Origin: Microcebus murinus
Lineage: Eukaryota; Chordata; Mammalia; Primates; Cheirogaleidae
Length of the DNA: 64,000 nt
Assembly (NCBI RefSeq): GCF_040939455.1
Contig: NC_134119.1
Span: forward strand, 3,431,501-3,495,500
Reading direction: 5' to 3'
In this document: positions 44,205 through 56,709 of the stretch, piece by piece
Numbering within the stretch: the first letter of the stretch is position 1
Layout: each line of letters opens with the position of its first letter
Position numbers and translations under genes: made by a program
The notes under the pieces: model-generated
Told to the model about the DNA's origin: nothing
The model's input: only the letters and a program-made list of their open reading frames with translations
Databases searched by the model: none

Positions 44205-44850
44205 CTGGTTGACTTTCTTTAAAATTTGCAGTGACGTACACGTAAAATGCACCATCATAACCATTTCTAGGTGCACAGTTCAGTGGTGGTGAGAACATTT
44301 ACGTTGTTGTGCAACCATCATCGCCATCCATTCCCTGAACTTTTTGTCTTGCAAAACTGAAGCTCTTCCCACGACACACTAACGCCCCGACACTCTTCCC
44401 GGCAGCCCCTGGCGACCACCCTTCTCCCTTCTGTCCCAGTGACGCCGACTTCTTTAGGGACCCCACAGGAGTGGACTCATCTGTCCGTCCCTTTGTGGGT
44501 GGCTTTTGCACTTAGCACGACGTGCTGCAGGTTCAGCACGTGTCAGAGTCCCGTCCCGTCCGCGGCCGGCCACTGCGAATGCAGCTGCTTTTACACCACT
44601 GTGCGCATACCTGTCTGAGTCCCCGCTTTCAATTCTCCCGGGCGTGCGCCTCGAGGGAAGTGCTGGACCTATGGCAATTCTATTTTTAATTTTGTTGAGG
44701 AACAACCACACTGTTTTTCGTAGCAACAGCAACATTTTACGTTCCCACCGACATTACGTAAGGCTTCCGGTTTCCCCACATCCTCACCAACGCTTGCTAT
44801 TTTGTTTTGTTAGTTTTTTAATAACCTAATGGGTGTGAGGTGGTTATTTA
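44205..44850 (-). mobile_element. Antisense L1M 3' segment
   Basis: Reads on the plus strand as a reversed L1 3' end: 'aaaatgcaccatcataacca', 'ggtgcacagttcagtgg', 'gtggcttttgcacttagc', and 'ttgttgaggaacaaccacac' with 'cacatcctcaccaacgcttg'. Diverged. Confidence 0.8.
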
Positions 44851-44867
44851 AAAAAAAAATCTTTCTT

Positions 44868-45040
44868 TTTAGAAATTTTTATGATAAAATCCATATAACA
44901 TAAAATGTGCCATCTCACCGTTTGAAGAGCACAATCCAGTGGCATTAAGTGCATTCCCAATGTTGTGTAACTGTCACTGCCTCCCATTCCAGAACTTTCT
45001 CATCTCCCCTCACTGTTACATCTGCCCTGGCTTCTAGAAA
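44868..45040 (-). mobile_element. Second antisense L1M 3' end
   Basis: A separate copy of the same 3' UTR block ('aaaatccatataacataaaa', 'gagcacaatccagtggcatt') lies just after the first, in the same orientation, implying two insertions or a local duplication. Confidence 0.7.
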
Positions 45041-46710
45041 CCTCTCTTCACTCTCTGTCCCTGCTGCCTGTGGTGGCTGCTGGCTCCTCAGCAGTGTCCT
45101 GGGGTCTCTGTTTGCCAGGTGCTGAGTGGCGGCCGCCCAGCCCTGGCCTGGGGGCGGGCTCTTGGAGCTCACAATGCCAGTGGGCACCTCCTGCACTGCA
45201 CTTCCTTGCCCGGTGCCAGGTGGCAGTCCCCTGGGGGCCACTTCTGGGTGTTCCTCTGGGAGTCGTTCCCACAAACCTTGCCTAGACTTCCCCCTCCAAG
45301 ACTACTGTGAGCCCCTAGGCTGCTGTAGTGAGCCCCTTTCTGTGCAGAATCGGGACGCGGTTTCTGTTTCTCACAAGGGAATCTCGCCTGACACGGCTGG
45401 TTCTGTCTGGGATGGATGCTTCTGGAAGCCATGTCTGCCCGCACAGTATTGATGTGGTGACCCTGCCTTGGGGCTTGCTGGGTCCCAGGCTGTCACTAAT
45501 GGTGACATCTGCAGAGGCTGAGGGTGGTGGGGGACTCAGCCATGCAGGAGCTGCCTCTTCCGTAGCACGGCGGTCCCCACGGGCAGGGACTCTGCGGCTG
45601 GGCCTCCAAGTCAATCCCAGCTCTGCCTCTGGCGAGCTGTGCACCTGTAGCCCAGCCCCTTAACCTCTCTGAGACTTGGATGCCCAGTTGTAAAATGAGG
45701 CTGCTTAAAAGGCATGACGCATGTGCTGGTCCAGGGCAGCTGCCCTCAGGCCCTCCCACCCTCCCTGCTCTGCTCTGGAGGCCAAGGAGCGAGGCTGCCT
45801 CCCCCCAGCTGCGTCTCCCAGGTCATCTGGAGGCCACACCTGCTCTGCACAGCATCCTCAACCCCATTCCCCATGGCAGGTCTACGTGGCCCCAGCCTTG
45901 CTCCAAGGCTGGCCCCTGGGCCCCGTCAGCCCCTCCTGCTCACCAGTCTCTGGGTGTGCCCACCGGCCAGTGCCCTGCCTTCGTGCCCCTGGCGTAAGCA
46001 TTGACCCGGGCACTCTCTCCTGACTGACACCACAGGCAAAGCTCCGAGCCCAGTGCCTGCCACACAGCGAGAAAGCTCCCAGGGGGGCGTCCCTTGTCAT
46101 TGTTGAGCAGACAACTCAGGAGGTCCCAGAGAACGTGAAGTGGTCGCACATCAGGAATCCTTACTTGTACCCGTTGGGAAAGGACAGAAATCAGAGTAGC
46201 TGAAAGGGAGGGACGGGGGAGAAGGAAGACACCAAGGAGGAGAAAGGCAAAAATATTCACAAAAACAGGAACAGCAGCGGCAGCGAAATAATGGCCCCTA
46301 AAGGACTTGTACTTTCTCAAAAGATGCTTTCCTTTCTTTGTTAAGGTTGGGGAGGCCTGTCGGCGCGCCCTCTCGTGGCCACTTTTGGGATTGCTGCTGA
46401 GAATCTCAAATGACCCACAAAGTGCCAACTTCAGACGCCTGGAATATTATTATAATACTATGAGGAGTGTCATAAATTGCCTTTTAAATGGCTTTATCTT
46501 TTAAGTTTTATTTCAGTTCCATGTGTTAATCCAAAATATAACTACATTTTTAAAACTATAACACACTGTTTTTTTAGTCTGTGGGAATAAACTCCCCACT
46601 GAGCTCCTGGCCCTGAAGGGTCCCTTTTGGGGACACCCTCTGCCCTCTGCCCAGGAAGCTCTGAGCTAAGCTCTACACCCTTCTCCAGGAACTGGAGAGG
46701 ACTTGACTGT
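45041..46710. other. Mostly unique sequence, no gene seen
   Basis: A plus-strand MIR relic is at about 45600-45715 ('ccccttaacctctctgagac'). 46430-46560 is AT-rich, repeat-free sequence. No exon recognised. Confidence 0.5.
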
Positions 46711-46898
46711 CTAGGGTCCCCAGATGAGACGCAGGGCACCCAGTTAAATCTGAACTCTAGATATACAACAAATGTTTAAGTGTGCGTATGTCCCATGCAG
46801 TGTTTCAAACCGACTTATCATAAAACATATTTGATCTTTATCTGAACCTCAGATTTAACTGGGTGCCCCATTTCTACTTGCTATATCTGGAAACCCCG
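46711..46898. mobile_element. Palindromic MER-type DNA element
   Basis: The two halves are inverted copies of each other. A perfect 20-bp arm (gggcacccagttaaatctga) at 46734-46753 is matched by its complement at 46849-46868. Weaker pairing extends outward to 'ccccagat' (46718-46725) and its counterpart 'atctgg' (46885-46890). This is the layout of an old fold-back MITE. Confidence 0.75.
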
Positions 46899-48309
46899 TA
46901 ACGGCGTGGGTCCCAGCCCAGCATCATGCCTGTGATGGTGCCGTCTTTATCTGTCTCACAAGTGCACCTGCATCCCACATCGGGAAACGATGAGGAATGA
47001 ACGAATGCACAGCAAACAGGGCGGCACGATAGCTCCCGGGGCCACCCCAGTGGGTGCCTCACTGCCCACGCCAACCCCAAGGTTTCCCTAAGGCTGGGGT
47101 CAAAGAGCAAGGTCACAGCCCGCTGGGGGAAGGGAGGGAGCAGCTGGGTGGTGGGTCTGAATCTCAGATACACAAGAACTGGACGTTGTTATTGTGAATC
47201 GATGTTTCTCTGCAGAGCCCTCTTCCTGCTGGTGGGCTGAGACGGGATCTCACGCCTCCAGGCTGTGTCTGTCGGGGATGTCTGCAGAGCTGAGGCGGGG
47301 CTGGGGAGTGCCCCATCCCGTCCTCCACCCATCTGGCCTCAAAACTATCTCCTGGGATGTTCCTGTCAAGTTCAAGTCTCCCCTGCTACTGCCTGCCCGT
47401 TCCAAGCTTCAGAGAATTGCTTCTGGGCATGGGAACCTCTGTCCCCACACTGACAGTCATGCCGGCGCCTTCTCCTTGGGCTCATCCCTCCCCAGGGCCT
47501 GCCCAGAACACAGCATGGGCCCCTCACTCTACACCCCTGTACCCCTCCCGTGGCTGGGCCTTCCTTCAGCAGGGGCTGACCTGCCCGGCACAAATGACAA
47601 ATGCGGAAGTCTAAATCCTTAAGTTATATATAGCCAGCTCCCACGCAGACAAATACAGCATGTTCTGTCCTCCAAGTCTCGCCCAAGCACCTTTCTGACA
47701 ACCTGCCTGGCCACACCCCCATGCAGGGTTCCCAGGTCCTCCTGGTTCTCTGCCAGAGCTCGGTGGCCCAGGCAGGCGCAGCCTGGCCCCGGCACACAGC
47801 CGGCCAGCCCCCACCGTGTGCGGGCTGCGAGGGGCCGCGTGCGCGCCGTGCCCCCTTCCGCCCAGGACTCGGAGCTCAGCCCACTCCTCCCCTAGTGAAC
47901 GCCGGCACACTTTTAAAAATGTAATCAGGCATGTATTCTGCTTCCAGATATGAAAACGTGTTTGCAGATGGAAAAGATTCAAAGCAACATGGAAAACTGA
48001 ATTAATTATTTATGGCGAGGAGAAAGTGGAATGCTTTTTCCCCTTTTTATTTCTAATTTAATATTTATGGGATTCTTTTAAAGGAGAAAAAAGAAATATA
48101 AAAGGTTAAGGATGTGTCCCCAAAACCTCGGGCTTCCCATACTAAGCTGCCAGGCATTTGTCATCCAGGAATGTTAGTAGATGTTCAGCAAATATCTCCT
48201 CTTAAAATAACAAATTACATTTATTTACTGCCTGATGTAAAAAGTAGGACCTTCTTTTATTTATCCTTAAAAAAAAAAACAAAAAACCTGCTGCTTTCAG
48301 GCCTCAGGA
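46899..48309. other. Unique sequence, possible conserved block
   Basis: 47880-48110 is repeat-free, AT-rich sequence with 'ctgaattaattatttatggc' and 'tctaatttaatatttatggg' motifs, a plausible conserved noncoding element. The rest is GC-rich with no recognised exon. Confidence 0.4.
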
Positions 48310-48790
48310 TATTATAACCCATTAAACCACGGTCAGCAGAAGAATGTCCCTGTCCCGATATCCACGTCCGAACCCTCAGAACCAGCGACTGTGCCGTGGC
48401 GCGCGGGGGAATGGCAGTTACAGATGGAATGAGGCTGCCCATCAGTCACCCTCGCGATGGGGAGAAAGTCCTGGACTCTCGGGGTTGGCCCAGCGTGATC
48501 GAAAGTGGAAGAGGGTGGGAGCAGAGGAGGCCAGTTGCCGCCACGTGAGAAGGCCTCCACCTGGGTCGCTGGTCTTGACGACAGGGGCAAGGGCGTGGGC
48601 CAGGGCGTTGGGGGGCGCTCTGGGAACAGGAGGCGGCCAGGGAATGGGGTCTGTCCGAGCTGACGCCTGAACACTAGCCCCGTGACACCATGCCAGACTC
48701 CTACCCTACAGAGCCATAAGGTGATACACTTGTGTTGTTTTAAGCCAGTAACCTTGAGGCAATTTGGAAGTGCTAAGAACCCAATCCATG
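48310..48790 (+). mobile_element. MLT1-like MaLR LTR
   Basis: Follows the MLT1 order: 'atccacgtccgaaccctcag', 'agatggaatgaggctg', 'gatggggagaaagtcctgga', 'ccctacagagccataaggtg', and 'gtgttgttttaagccagtaa'. Ends near 48790. Confidence 0.75.
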
Positions 48791-49539
48791 TTCCCACATT
48801 GAATGAAGAAGTCTGGACTTTTCCTAATCAGAACTTCCATGGTTTGATACAGTCTACCCTATTTGCTTAACCTTTTCAGACTAAAAAGTCCAGTTGTTTT
48901 CAAGGTCTCTTATAGCATTCCCTAAATTGCTTTAGCTCTCTTTCCTCAGCTCTTTCTCCACAGTGTCCCCACATAGATGTACAGTGACACAAACCACATG
49001 CACGACTCAGGATTCAGCCGTATCATGATTTCGTACAAGTTTATAATGTTTTTCCCTTAGTCTCCAAAACTGACTGCATTATGGTGCTCGACCAGATGTT
49101 GCCGGCTTTTCCAGCTGTGGCAGCAGATTAAGCCAGTGTCTGGGGGAACAATACACAATGGCTCTTTATCCTCTTTGCTACTGATTGCTGGGAGTTATCA
49201 CCCTGTGTGTAGAACTCAGGTTACTTATTCCCTAAGCGCAACAATGTAACCGGGTAATTGGCTCGCAGTGCCCAGAGGAATGGTGCACATTTTGCCAGCA
49301 AAGTCTATTTATCTACACTATAGATGCAGTTTTTAGGAGACACCAGCCCTTCCGCTTAATACTTTACTATCTTTTGGTCCAGGACAAAATTGGCTTAAAT
49401 CTAAGTTATCTGGCCCTAATCCAGTCCCTTTTCATGACAAAACACCTCCCCTTTTACCATCCTCTCACCCATATCTCACCCGTCATCTGCGATGATAACT
49501 TTGTAATAAAACTTTCCTGTGGAAACTTTAACTTCTTTT
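48791..49539. other. Repeat-free AT-balanced sequence, no gene
   Basis: No known repeat and no exon. It is the last sizeable unique block before the L1-dense region and might hold a conserved noncoding element. Confidence 0.4.
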
Positions 49540-50045
49540 GAATCTATATTATTAAGTACCTAAATGTTTATACTCTGATAGCTTCCTGGTAGACTGACCC
49601 CATTAACCTTGTGAAATGACTCTCTGCATCTGCACCCATGTGTCAAAGTCTACTCTGTCTGATACACTGTATCAGTATCTATGAGCCAAGGGTTCGTTTG
49701 GTGAGTGTTTGGTTTATCTTTTCCAGCAGTTCCCATCGTACTTCGCAAGTATATCTTCAAAGCAGAGAGTGCTTTGTTTTATTTCCTTAAGTCCTGTCTG
49801 ACAATCTTTGTCTTTTAATTGGATCATTTAATCTATTTATAGGACATAAAATTGTGATATAATTGGGTATATTTTTACCGTTACTATTGGTTTTTTTCTT
49901 GTCCAATTTTTATTATCTTCTTTTAATATTTTCATTCTTGCCACTTAAAAATATAGTATTTTATATATTTCATTTTGTCCCACTAATAGCTTGATGGTTT
50001 TTAATTTATTATTTTGAGCTTAGACTAGCTCTTATAAAACCTAAA
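49540..50045 (-). mobile_element. Antisense L1 ORF2 fragment
   Basis: Contains the reversed L1 stretch 'gtcctgtctgacaatctttg' and 'ttaattggatcatttaatct', which correspond to ORF2 between endonuclease and reverse transcriptase. Confidence 0.75.
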
Positions 50046-51237
50046 AAATTAATATGCACATCCAGGTACACAAGAAAATTGAAGTAGGATAAACATAAGA
50101 TGATCCACATTCAAATACTTTATAGTCATGATATTGAAGGAAGAACCCCCCCCCCAAAAAAATTGTGCAAGCAATACGAGAAAAATGACTCATCACATAC
50201 AAAGGAACATCAAGCAGGTTAACAGGGGGGTTCTCATCATAAAAAAAAATCAATGCCAAAAGGAAATAGTATGACAGATTCAATGTGCTAAAGAAAAAAA
50301 ACCTATCAAAATAAAATCTCATATCTGGAAAATTCTACCTTTCTAAAATAAATAAAAATAAATGTATGCCAAGATAAAAAAAAAAACAACAACACTAAGA
50401 GTTTGTTTTGAGCACACTTGCCATAAAAAAATACTGAAAGAAATTCTGCAGACTGAAAGCAAGTGAGACCAAGCATTAAATCAAACTCACATTACAAAAG
50501 CAAGAGTGGTGATTAAGGTAATTATGTAGGTAATTATAAAAGATATAGTAATTGCATATTTCTTCTACTTTCTTCTCTAGACTGATTTAGCAAGCAATCC
50601 CATAAACTAATCTGCATATAACTACATTGGGTTTGTGGTATATGAAAACATAATTTTTTATGTGATAATAAGAACACGAAGGAGGGTGGGGCAAAGCCAC
50701 AGTGGCCCTAAAGAGATGTCACAAGACAGTGACCGGAATCCACAGGAAGAAAGGAAGAGAACCAGAAAGGGCCATTAAGGCAGCTAATAAAATAAATATG
50801 TGCTCTCCTCTCTCAGATTCTTTAAAAGATGTGAAATTATAAAAAGTAGCAATGATCACAATGTATCATGAGTTTGTAACACATTTACAAATAATATGCA
50901 TAACACAATAACACAAAACTGGGGTGGGGAAATAGCTATAAAAGGGTAAATTTTCTCTATCTCACTGGAATTTAGTATGAATCTGAAGGTGACTCTGGCA
51001 AGATGCACATTGCAGACCCTAGACCAACCACTAATAGTGCAGACAAAAATAGTTACATCATTAAAGAAATGAGCATGCTACACTGCAAAATATTCACTTT
51101 ATGCAAAAGGACATAAATGGGGAACAGGTGAACTGAGAGAAAGGGAGAGGGCATGTGAGACAGAGAGAGAGGGAGAGAACACAAAGGAACACAGCAGGTG
51201 TGAATCCAACCATATCAATAACAACACTAAACCTGTG

Positions 51238-51356
51238 GAGCTGGGTGTGGTGGTCCCACCTGTAGTCCCAGCACTTTGGGAAGCTGAGGTAGGAGAATTG
51301 CTTGAGTTCAGGAGTTTGTGATCAGCCTGGCAACATAGTGCAAGACCCCATCCCTA
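51238..51356 (+). mobile_element. Alu-like left monomer
   Basis: 'ctgggtgtggtggtcccacc', 'agcactttgggaagctgagg' and 'gatcagcctggcaacatagt' match a free left Alu monomer. Its A-rich tail has become a tetranucleotide microsatellite. Confidence 0.8.
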
Positions 51357-51360
51357 TGAT

Positions 51361-51418
<58 letters not shown>
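51357..51418. repeat. (GATA)n microsatellite
   Basis: Uninterrupted GATA repeat of about 15 units, starting where the Alu A tail should be. Confidence 0.98.
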
Positions 51419-51514
51419 TTTAAATGTCAATAGATTAAACAATCCAATAAAAGGCAGAGATTGTGATACTAGATTAACAATAAGTTTCAACTTGTCAAAA
51501 GACAAAATTACAAC

Positions 51515-51918
51515 AAATTTAAAGATCTGGTTGGCTTTTTTTCAACAATTTGTGAATCAGGGCGGCCTCCATTCTGTACATAGAACCAGAGCTCCCGCTG
51601 GGCAAGGCAGAGCAGTGGGTTTTGCACCGTGGGAACAGGAAACAGAACAAGAGGAAAAAAGCTGACTGAATACCATGAGGTTATTTCAAGTCACTTTTTT
51701 TCGTAAGCATTAAAGGAGAGGCTCCTTCCTTATTATGGGCCAGAATCTCCTGTTTTCAGGAAAACCTGGCTCTTTGAGGATCCACCTGCTTCCTCCGGAG
51801 TTCCAGTTAGATCGAGGGGCGTTGGGCAGGGGTGACTCCGTGTGCTTCAGTCTCTTCCGCTGGGGTCTAGCGCAGGAGCTCACGACAAAACAGTGGCCTC
51901 CCAATAATTTTTGTTTAA
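51515..51918. mobile_element. Unclassified insertion inside L1
   Basis: L1 sequence stops at about 51514 and resumes with 'aactatataccatttat'. The roughly 400 bases between ('gaatcagggcggcctccatt', 'gctcccgctgggcaaggcag') look like an LTR or other mammalian repeat that I cannot name. No coding potential. Confidence 0.4.
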
Positions 51919-52084
51919 CAAACTATATACCATTTATATAAAACATACATTTATTTTAAAAATAGGTTGAAAGTAAAAGAATGGGAAAGATACGCTGTGC
52001 AAGCAATAGCAGAGCCGAATGCCTGTATTAACGTCAGACAAAAGAGACTTTAAAACAGAAACTATTATTTCTTTGAAATAGTAT

Positions 52085-54060
52085 CTTGTAAACTGTAATA
52101 CAATATCACAATCAGGATATCGACATTGATACAGTCCACCAATTTTGTTCAGACTTTACCAATTTTAATTGTATTCATTTGTGTGTGTATTTAGTTCTAT
52201 GCAATTTTATCACACTTGTAGGTCTGTGTATATTCGTGCTAGCTCTATGGCTATGTGGAACTACTATAGTTCCATGTTTCTCTTTTATAACCACCCCTCA
52301 TCCTTAACCCATGGAAACTGATAATCTGGTTCTCTGCTTTTGTAATTTTGTCATTTCAAGATTCTATGAATGGAATCATATGCATTGCTACAGTTTGGAT
52401 ATCTGTCCCCTCCAGGTCTCATACTGAAATTTGATCCCCAGTGTTGGGGGTGGGGCCTCTTGGGAGGTGTTTGGGTCATGGGGGTGGATCCCTCAGGGAT
52501 AGATGAATGCCCTCTCCACAGGAGTGAGTTCTTGCTCTGTTAGTTCCTGGAGAGCTGGTTGCCACAAAGCCAGGCACCTCCCACCCTCTCCTGCTTCCTG
52601 TCTTGCCTGTGGTCCCTGCACAGCTGGGTCCTCTTCCCCTCTGCCAGGAGCGGCAGCAGCCCCAGGCCCTCACCAGGTGCAGGTGCTGGCACCACGCTTC
52701 TCATACAGCCTGCAGGACCGTGAGCCAAACACACCTGTCTTCTCTATCGATTACCCAGCCTCAGGTCGCCCTTAGAGCAACACTGAACCGACAAAGGCAA
52801 GTATGGAAACTTTGGCACTCTCGGGAGTTGTTGCATGTATTAACAGTTCATTTTTTGTTAATGCTGACAAGTATTCCATGGCATGGATGTACCACAGTTT
52901 GTCTAACCATTCACCTGTTGAATGCCATCTGGTTGTTTCTACATTCAGGCTGTTATGAATATTTGTGTACAGGCTTTTGTATAAATTTCCATTTCTCTGA
53001 GATAAATGCCTAAGAGTGCAAATAGTGGCCCAAACAGTGATTGCTTCCTTAGATACACAAACTATTTTCCAGAGCGGCCGTTCCAGTTCATATTTCCACC
53101 AGCAACACACGAGAGATCCAGTTTCTCTGCATCCTGGTCACCTTTTGGCGTTATTATTTTTTAATTTTAGCCATTCTGATAGGTATAAAGTGATCATTCG
53201 CTGTGATTTTCATTTGCATTTCTTTAATGGCCAGTGAAGTTAAACCTCTTCCACGTGCTTATTTTCCATCTCTTGGGTGAAATGTCTGTTAGTGTGTTTT
53301 GCTCATTTTCCAGTTGAATTGTTTTTTTACTTGAGTTTTCAGGGTACTTTACATATGTTTGATGCTAGTCTTCTGTTACTTATGTGGTTTGCATATAGTT
53401 TTCTCACAATCTGTAGTTTTTCTTATCATACTTTTTACATGAGCTTTTGCAGAGCAAAAGTGTTTCATTTTGATGAGTTCCAATGTGGCGTTTTTTTCCT
53501 TTCATGGCTTGTGTTTTTGGTGACGACTCTAAGAACTCTTTGCCTTAGGTTCCAAAGATTATCTCCTAATTTTTTATCCTAAAGGTATTAGAGTTTTACA
53601 GTTTACATTTAAGCCTGTAAGCCATTCTGAGTTTATTTTTGTATAATTGTGAGGTTTAGGTCAAGATGAATTATGTTGTTGTTGATGGTGGTGGTATTCA
53701 ATGGCCCTAGCACCATTTGTTTAAAAGACTAACCTTTCTCAGTTGTTTTTGCACCTCTGTCAAATATCAGTGGAGCCTGTTTGCAGGGTCTATGCCTGGC
53801 ACTTCTGTTGTATTCGACTTATCTGTGTGTCTCTCCTTCCATGAATATCACAGTCATGTTCCTGTAGCTGAGTAGGAACTTTCATCTCAGCTAGAGTGAT
53901 TTGTTTGAGGTCATTCTCATTCAAGATTGTTTTAGCTATGTGAGAGCTTGTGCTTTTCCTTAGGAGTCTGACAGTTGGTTCCATTTTATAGATTCCTGTA
54001 TTGTGGTGATATTCTCTAGCGTATGTTTTCTTGACTCTATCAATCATAATCATTATATAG
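52085..54060 (-). mobile_element. Antisense L1M 3' end and ORF2, interrupted
   Basis: 52085-52385 is a reversed L1M 3' UTR. 52800-54060 continues through reversed ORF2 ('gtattccatggcatggatgt', 'agagcggccgttccagttca', 'agagcaaaagtgtttcattt'). It is split by the LTR at 52386-52799. Confidence 0.8.
52386..52799 (+). mobile_element. MaLR solo LTR, related to the copy at 17170
   Basis: Starts TGCTACAGTTTGGATATC and ends near 'ccgacaaaggca', with 'catacagcctgcaggaccgt' and 'gtgagccaaacacacc'. Close in order and sequence to 17170-17605, so the same subfamily. The expected 5-bp duplication is not clear (tgcat before, agtat after). Confidence 0.82.
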
Positions 54061-54649
54061 TTGAGTCTATGTCTGATAAATTAAATACAAAGATCTTATT
54101 TGAATCTGTTTCTGTTGTCTATATGTTTTTTGGTCCTGATTCTTGGTGTATATGTTAATGCTTTACTCAGTGTTGGCCATTGTGCATGCAGTTTTAGTGG
54201 CTTTGGATAATGTCATTGTCCTCCAGAGAGGGTTCAGCCTCGCCCTCTGGTAGCTAAACAGCACAGGAGCAGGCCACTTTAATATAATATAGAAGACTGA
54301 GTGATTCAAGTTTGGGTAGTCATCTTTGTTTGGCTCCATCTATCTCTGGGTTACCCCCAGTTTAGAGTTTACTTCCCTGGAGTTCAGAGGAAGAGTCTGG
54401 GGTGTTTGCTTAGGGCTTCTCTGTGGCAGGTCCTGAATTCTAATGCTTTCCTCCTATGACCATGAGGTTGTCTGTTGTAGGCAGATTTTTAAGGTGGCCC
54501 TCAAGACTGCCACAAGCTGGTGCATATGCCATGTACAATCTCTTCCCCTTTAGCGTGGAAAGAATGTGTGTGAGTATAACATGGTATCACTCCATGACTA
54601 GGTTACTGATCAGTTGACTTTGTGTTAAACAAAAAGTGGATGAACTACA
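54061..54649. other. AT-rich sequence with unclassified repeat-like parts
   Basis: 54478-54640 ('gtaggcagatttttaaggtg') resembles the start of an old LTR. The remainder is unassigned. No gene seen. Confidence 0.4.
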
Positions 54650-55268
54650 TGGGAAGGTCCTAAAAATGTGAGCTAATAAAAAGGACAGACAATAACAGAT
54701 GATAGTGAGGATGTGGAGAAACGGGAATGCTCATACATCATTGGTGGGAACATAAATTATTATTGCTACTGTGGAAAACAGCATGGAGGTTCCTCAAGAT
54801 GCTAAAAATAGAACATATGATTCAATATATGAAAGAGACATATCCACCCCTATGTTTATTGGAGCACTATTCATTCCCAATAGCCAAAATACAGAATCAG
54901 CCTAAGTGTCCATCAGTGGATTAATGGATAAAGGAAATATGATATATACACAATGGAATATTATTCAGCCATAAAAAAGAATAAAATCTTGGCATTTGCA
55001 GCAACATGGATGAAGCTGGAGGTCACCATGTTAAGGGATATAAGCCAACCATAGAAAAACAAATATGTTTTCCCTCATATGTGGCAGCTAAAAAAAATGG
55101 ATCTCATGAAGATAGAGAGTGATTGGTGGTTACCAAAATCTGGGAAGGGTAGGGGAGAGAAGAGTTGAAGAATGGGTATGGATGCACAAGTAGAAGAAAT
55201 AAAATCTAGTGTTTGGTAGATCTAGGTGACCATAGTTTGAAACAGAGTGACTATAGTTAACATTGATT
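54650..55268 (+). mobile_element. L1 ORF2 end and 3' UTR
   Basis: Includes 'gatgtggagaaacgggaatg', 'aatggaatattattcagcca' and 'tgacataagccaacc'-like sequence, then the 3' UTR 'gagtgactatagttaacatt'. Many stops. Confidence 0.85.
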
Positions 55269-55376
55269 GGCCAGGCACAGTGGCTCAGGCCCGTGATCCT
55301 AGCAACTCTGGGAGGCCGAGCAGGAGGATGGCTTGAGTTCAGGAGTTCCAGAATAGCCTGAGCAAGAGTGAGAACA
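55269..55376 (+). mobile_element. Strepsirrhine-type Alu left monomer fragment
   Basis: 'ggccaggcacagtggctcag' to 'gcctgagcaagagtgagaac'. The 'gagcaagagtgag' block is typical of strepsirrhine Alus. Truncated after it. Confidence 0.8.
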
Positions 55377-55689
55377 CCTTTGGGAGTACAGAGAAGACAG
55401 TTTTTTTCCTTTGGAAGGAATCTCAAATTTATTGAATTATAATGAAGCTGATCTATTTTCCTAAAATTGGTGTGTAATCTTCTCATTGTTGACCTAGGAC
55501 TTCCAAACTTTTATACAAACATGCCTCTAAAGAGAGATAAAACTTAACAGATTCTCTGAAGGAATATGGAAGAGGGGTAGGTAGTTATACATGATGCAAC
55601 ATATGTGTGTTCTATGGGTCTAGGCAAATGTATGATGACATGTATCCACAATGACAGTATCAAAAGGAATATTTTCACTGCCTTAAAAA
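55377..55689. other. Short unassigned AT-rich stretch
   Basis: Nothing recognised between an Alu fragment and the next antisense L1. Confidence 0.4.
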
Positions 55690-56709
55690 CCCTCTGTGCT
55701 CTGCCTCGTCATCCCTCCCTTCTCCCAACCCCTGGCATCCACTGCTCTTTTTACTCTCTCTGTGATGTTTCCCAGAACATTATAATGTCAGAAACAAACA
55801 ATATCCAGCATTTTCGGATTAGATTGCTTCACTTTGTAATATGTACTAAAGCGTCCTCCATGTCTTTTCATGGCTTGATAGCCCATCTGTTTTTAGCACT
55901 GAATAAAATCCCATTGTCTGGGTGTATGTAGTATATCTATTTATCTACTGAAGGACATCTTGGTTGCTTCCAAGGTTTGGCAACTTTGAATGAAGCTAAA
56001 ATAAACCTCTGCATGCACGTGTTTTTTGTGGACATACGTTTCCAACTCCTTTCAGCAAAACCAAGGTGTGTGATTGCTGGATTGTATGATAAGACTATAT
56101 TTCGTTTATAAGAAACCACCAAACTGTCTTCCAGAGTGGTTTTACCATTTTGCATTCCCAGTAGCAATGAATGAGAGTTCCGGTTGCATTTGCTGTTGTC
56201 AGTGTTCTGGAGTTTTGGCATCCTAATAGGTGTGTAGTGGTAGCTGTTTGTTAACTTGTGTTTTCCTGATGACATATGATGTGGAGGACCTTTTCACATT
56301 CTTATTTGCATCTGTGTATCTTCTTTGGTGACATGTCCATTAAGGTCTTTGGCCTATTTTTCAAACCAGGCTGTTTGTTTTCTTATTGCTGAGTTTGAAG
56401 AGTTCTTTGTATATATTATCACATATGTCATTTATCACATATGTCTTTTGCACAATATTGTCTCCTAGTCTATGGCTTTCTTGACTTTTGATTCTTTTGA
56501 CAATGCCTTTCACATACCACAAGTTTTTTATTTTAATGAAGTCTGGAATATCAAATTTTCTTGCATGTAACATGCCTTTGGTGCTATATCTCAAAAGTCC
56601 TCACCATACTCTAGATAATCTAGAGTTTTTGCTTATACCATCATCTAGGAGTTTTATAGTTTTGCATTTAATATTTAGCACTGTAATCTACTTTGAGTTA
56701 ATTTCTGTG

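Larger units (their letters stand above)
50046..52080 (+). mobile_element. Old L1 5' ORF2 region, interrupted
   Basis: Plus-orientation L1 sequence at 50046-51237, 51420-51514 and 51919-52080 ('aggttgaaagtaaaagaatg', 'acgtcagacaaaagagactt'). It is split by an Alu-like monomer with a GATA tail and by an unclassified insertion. Confidence 0.7.
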
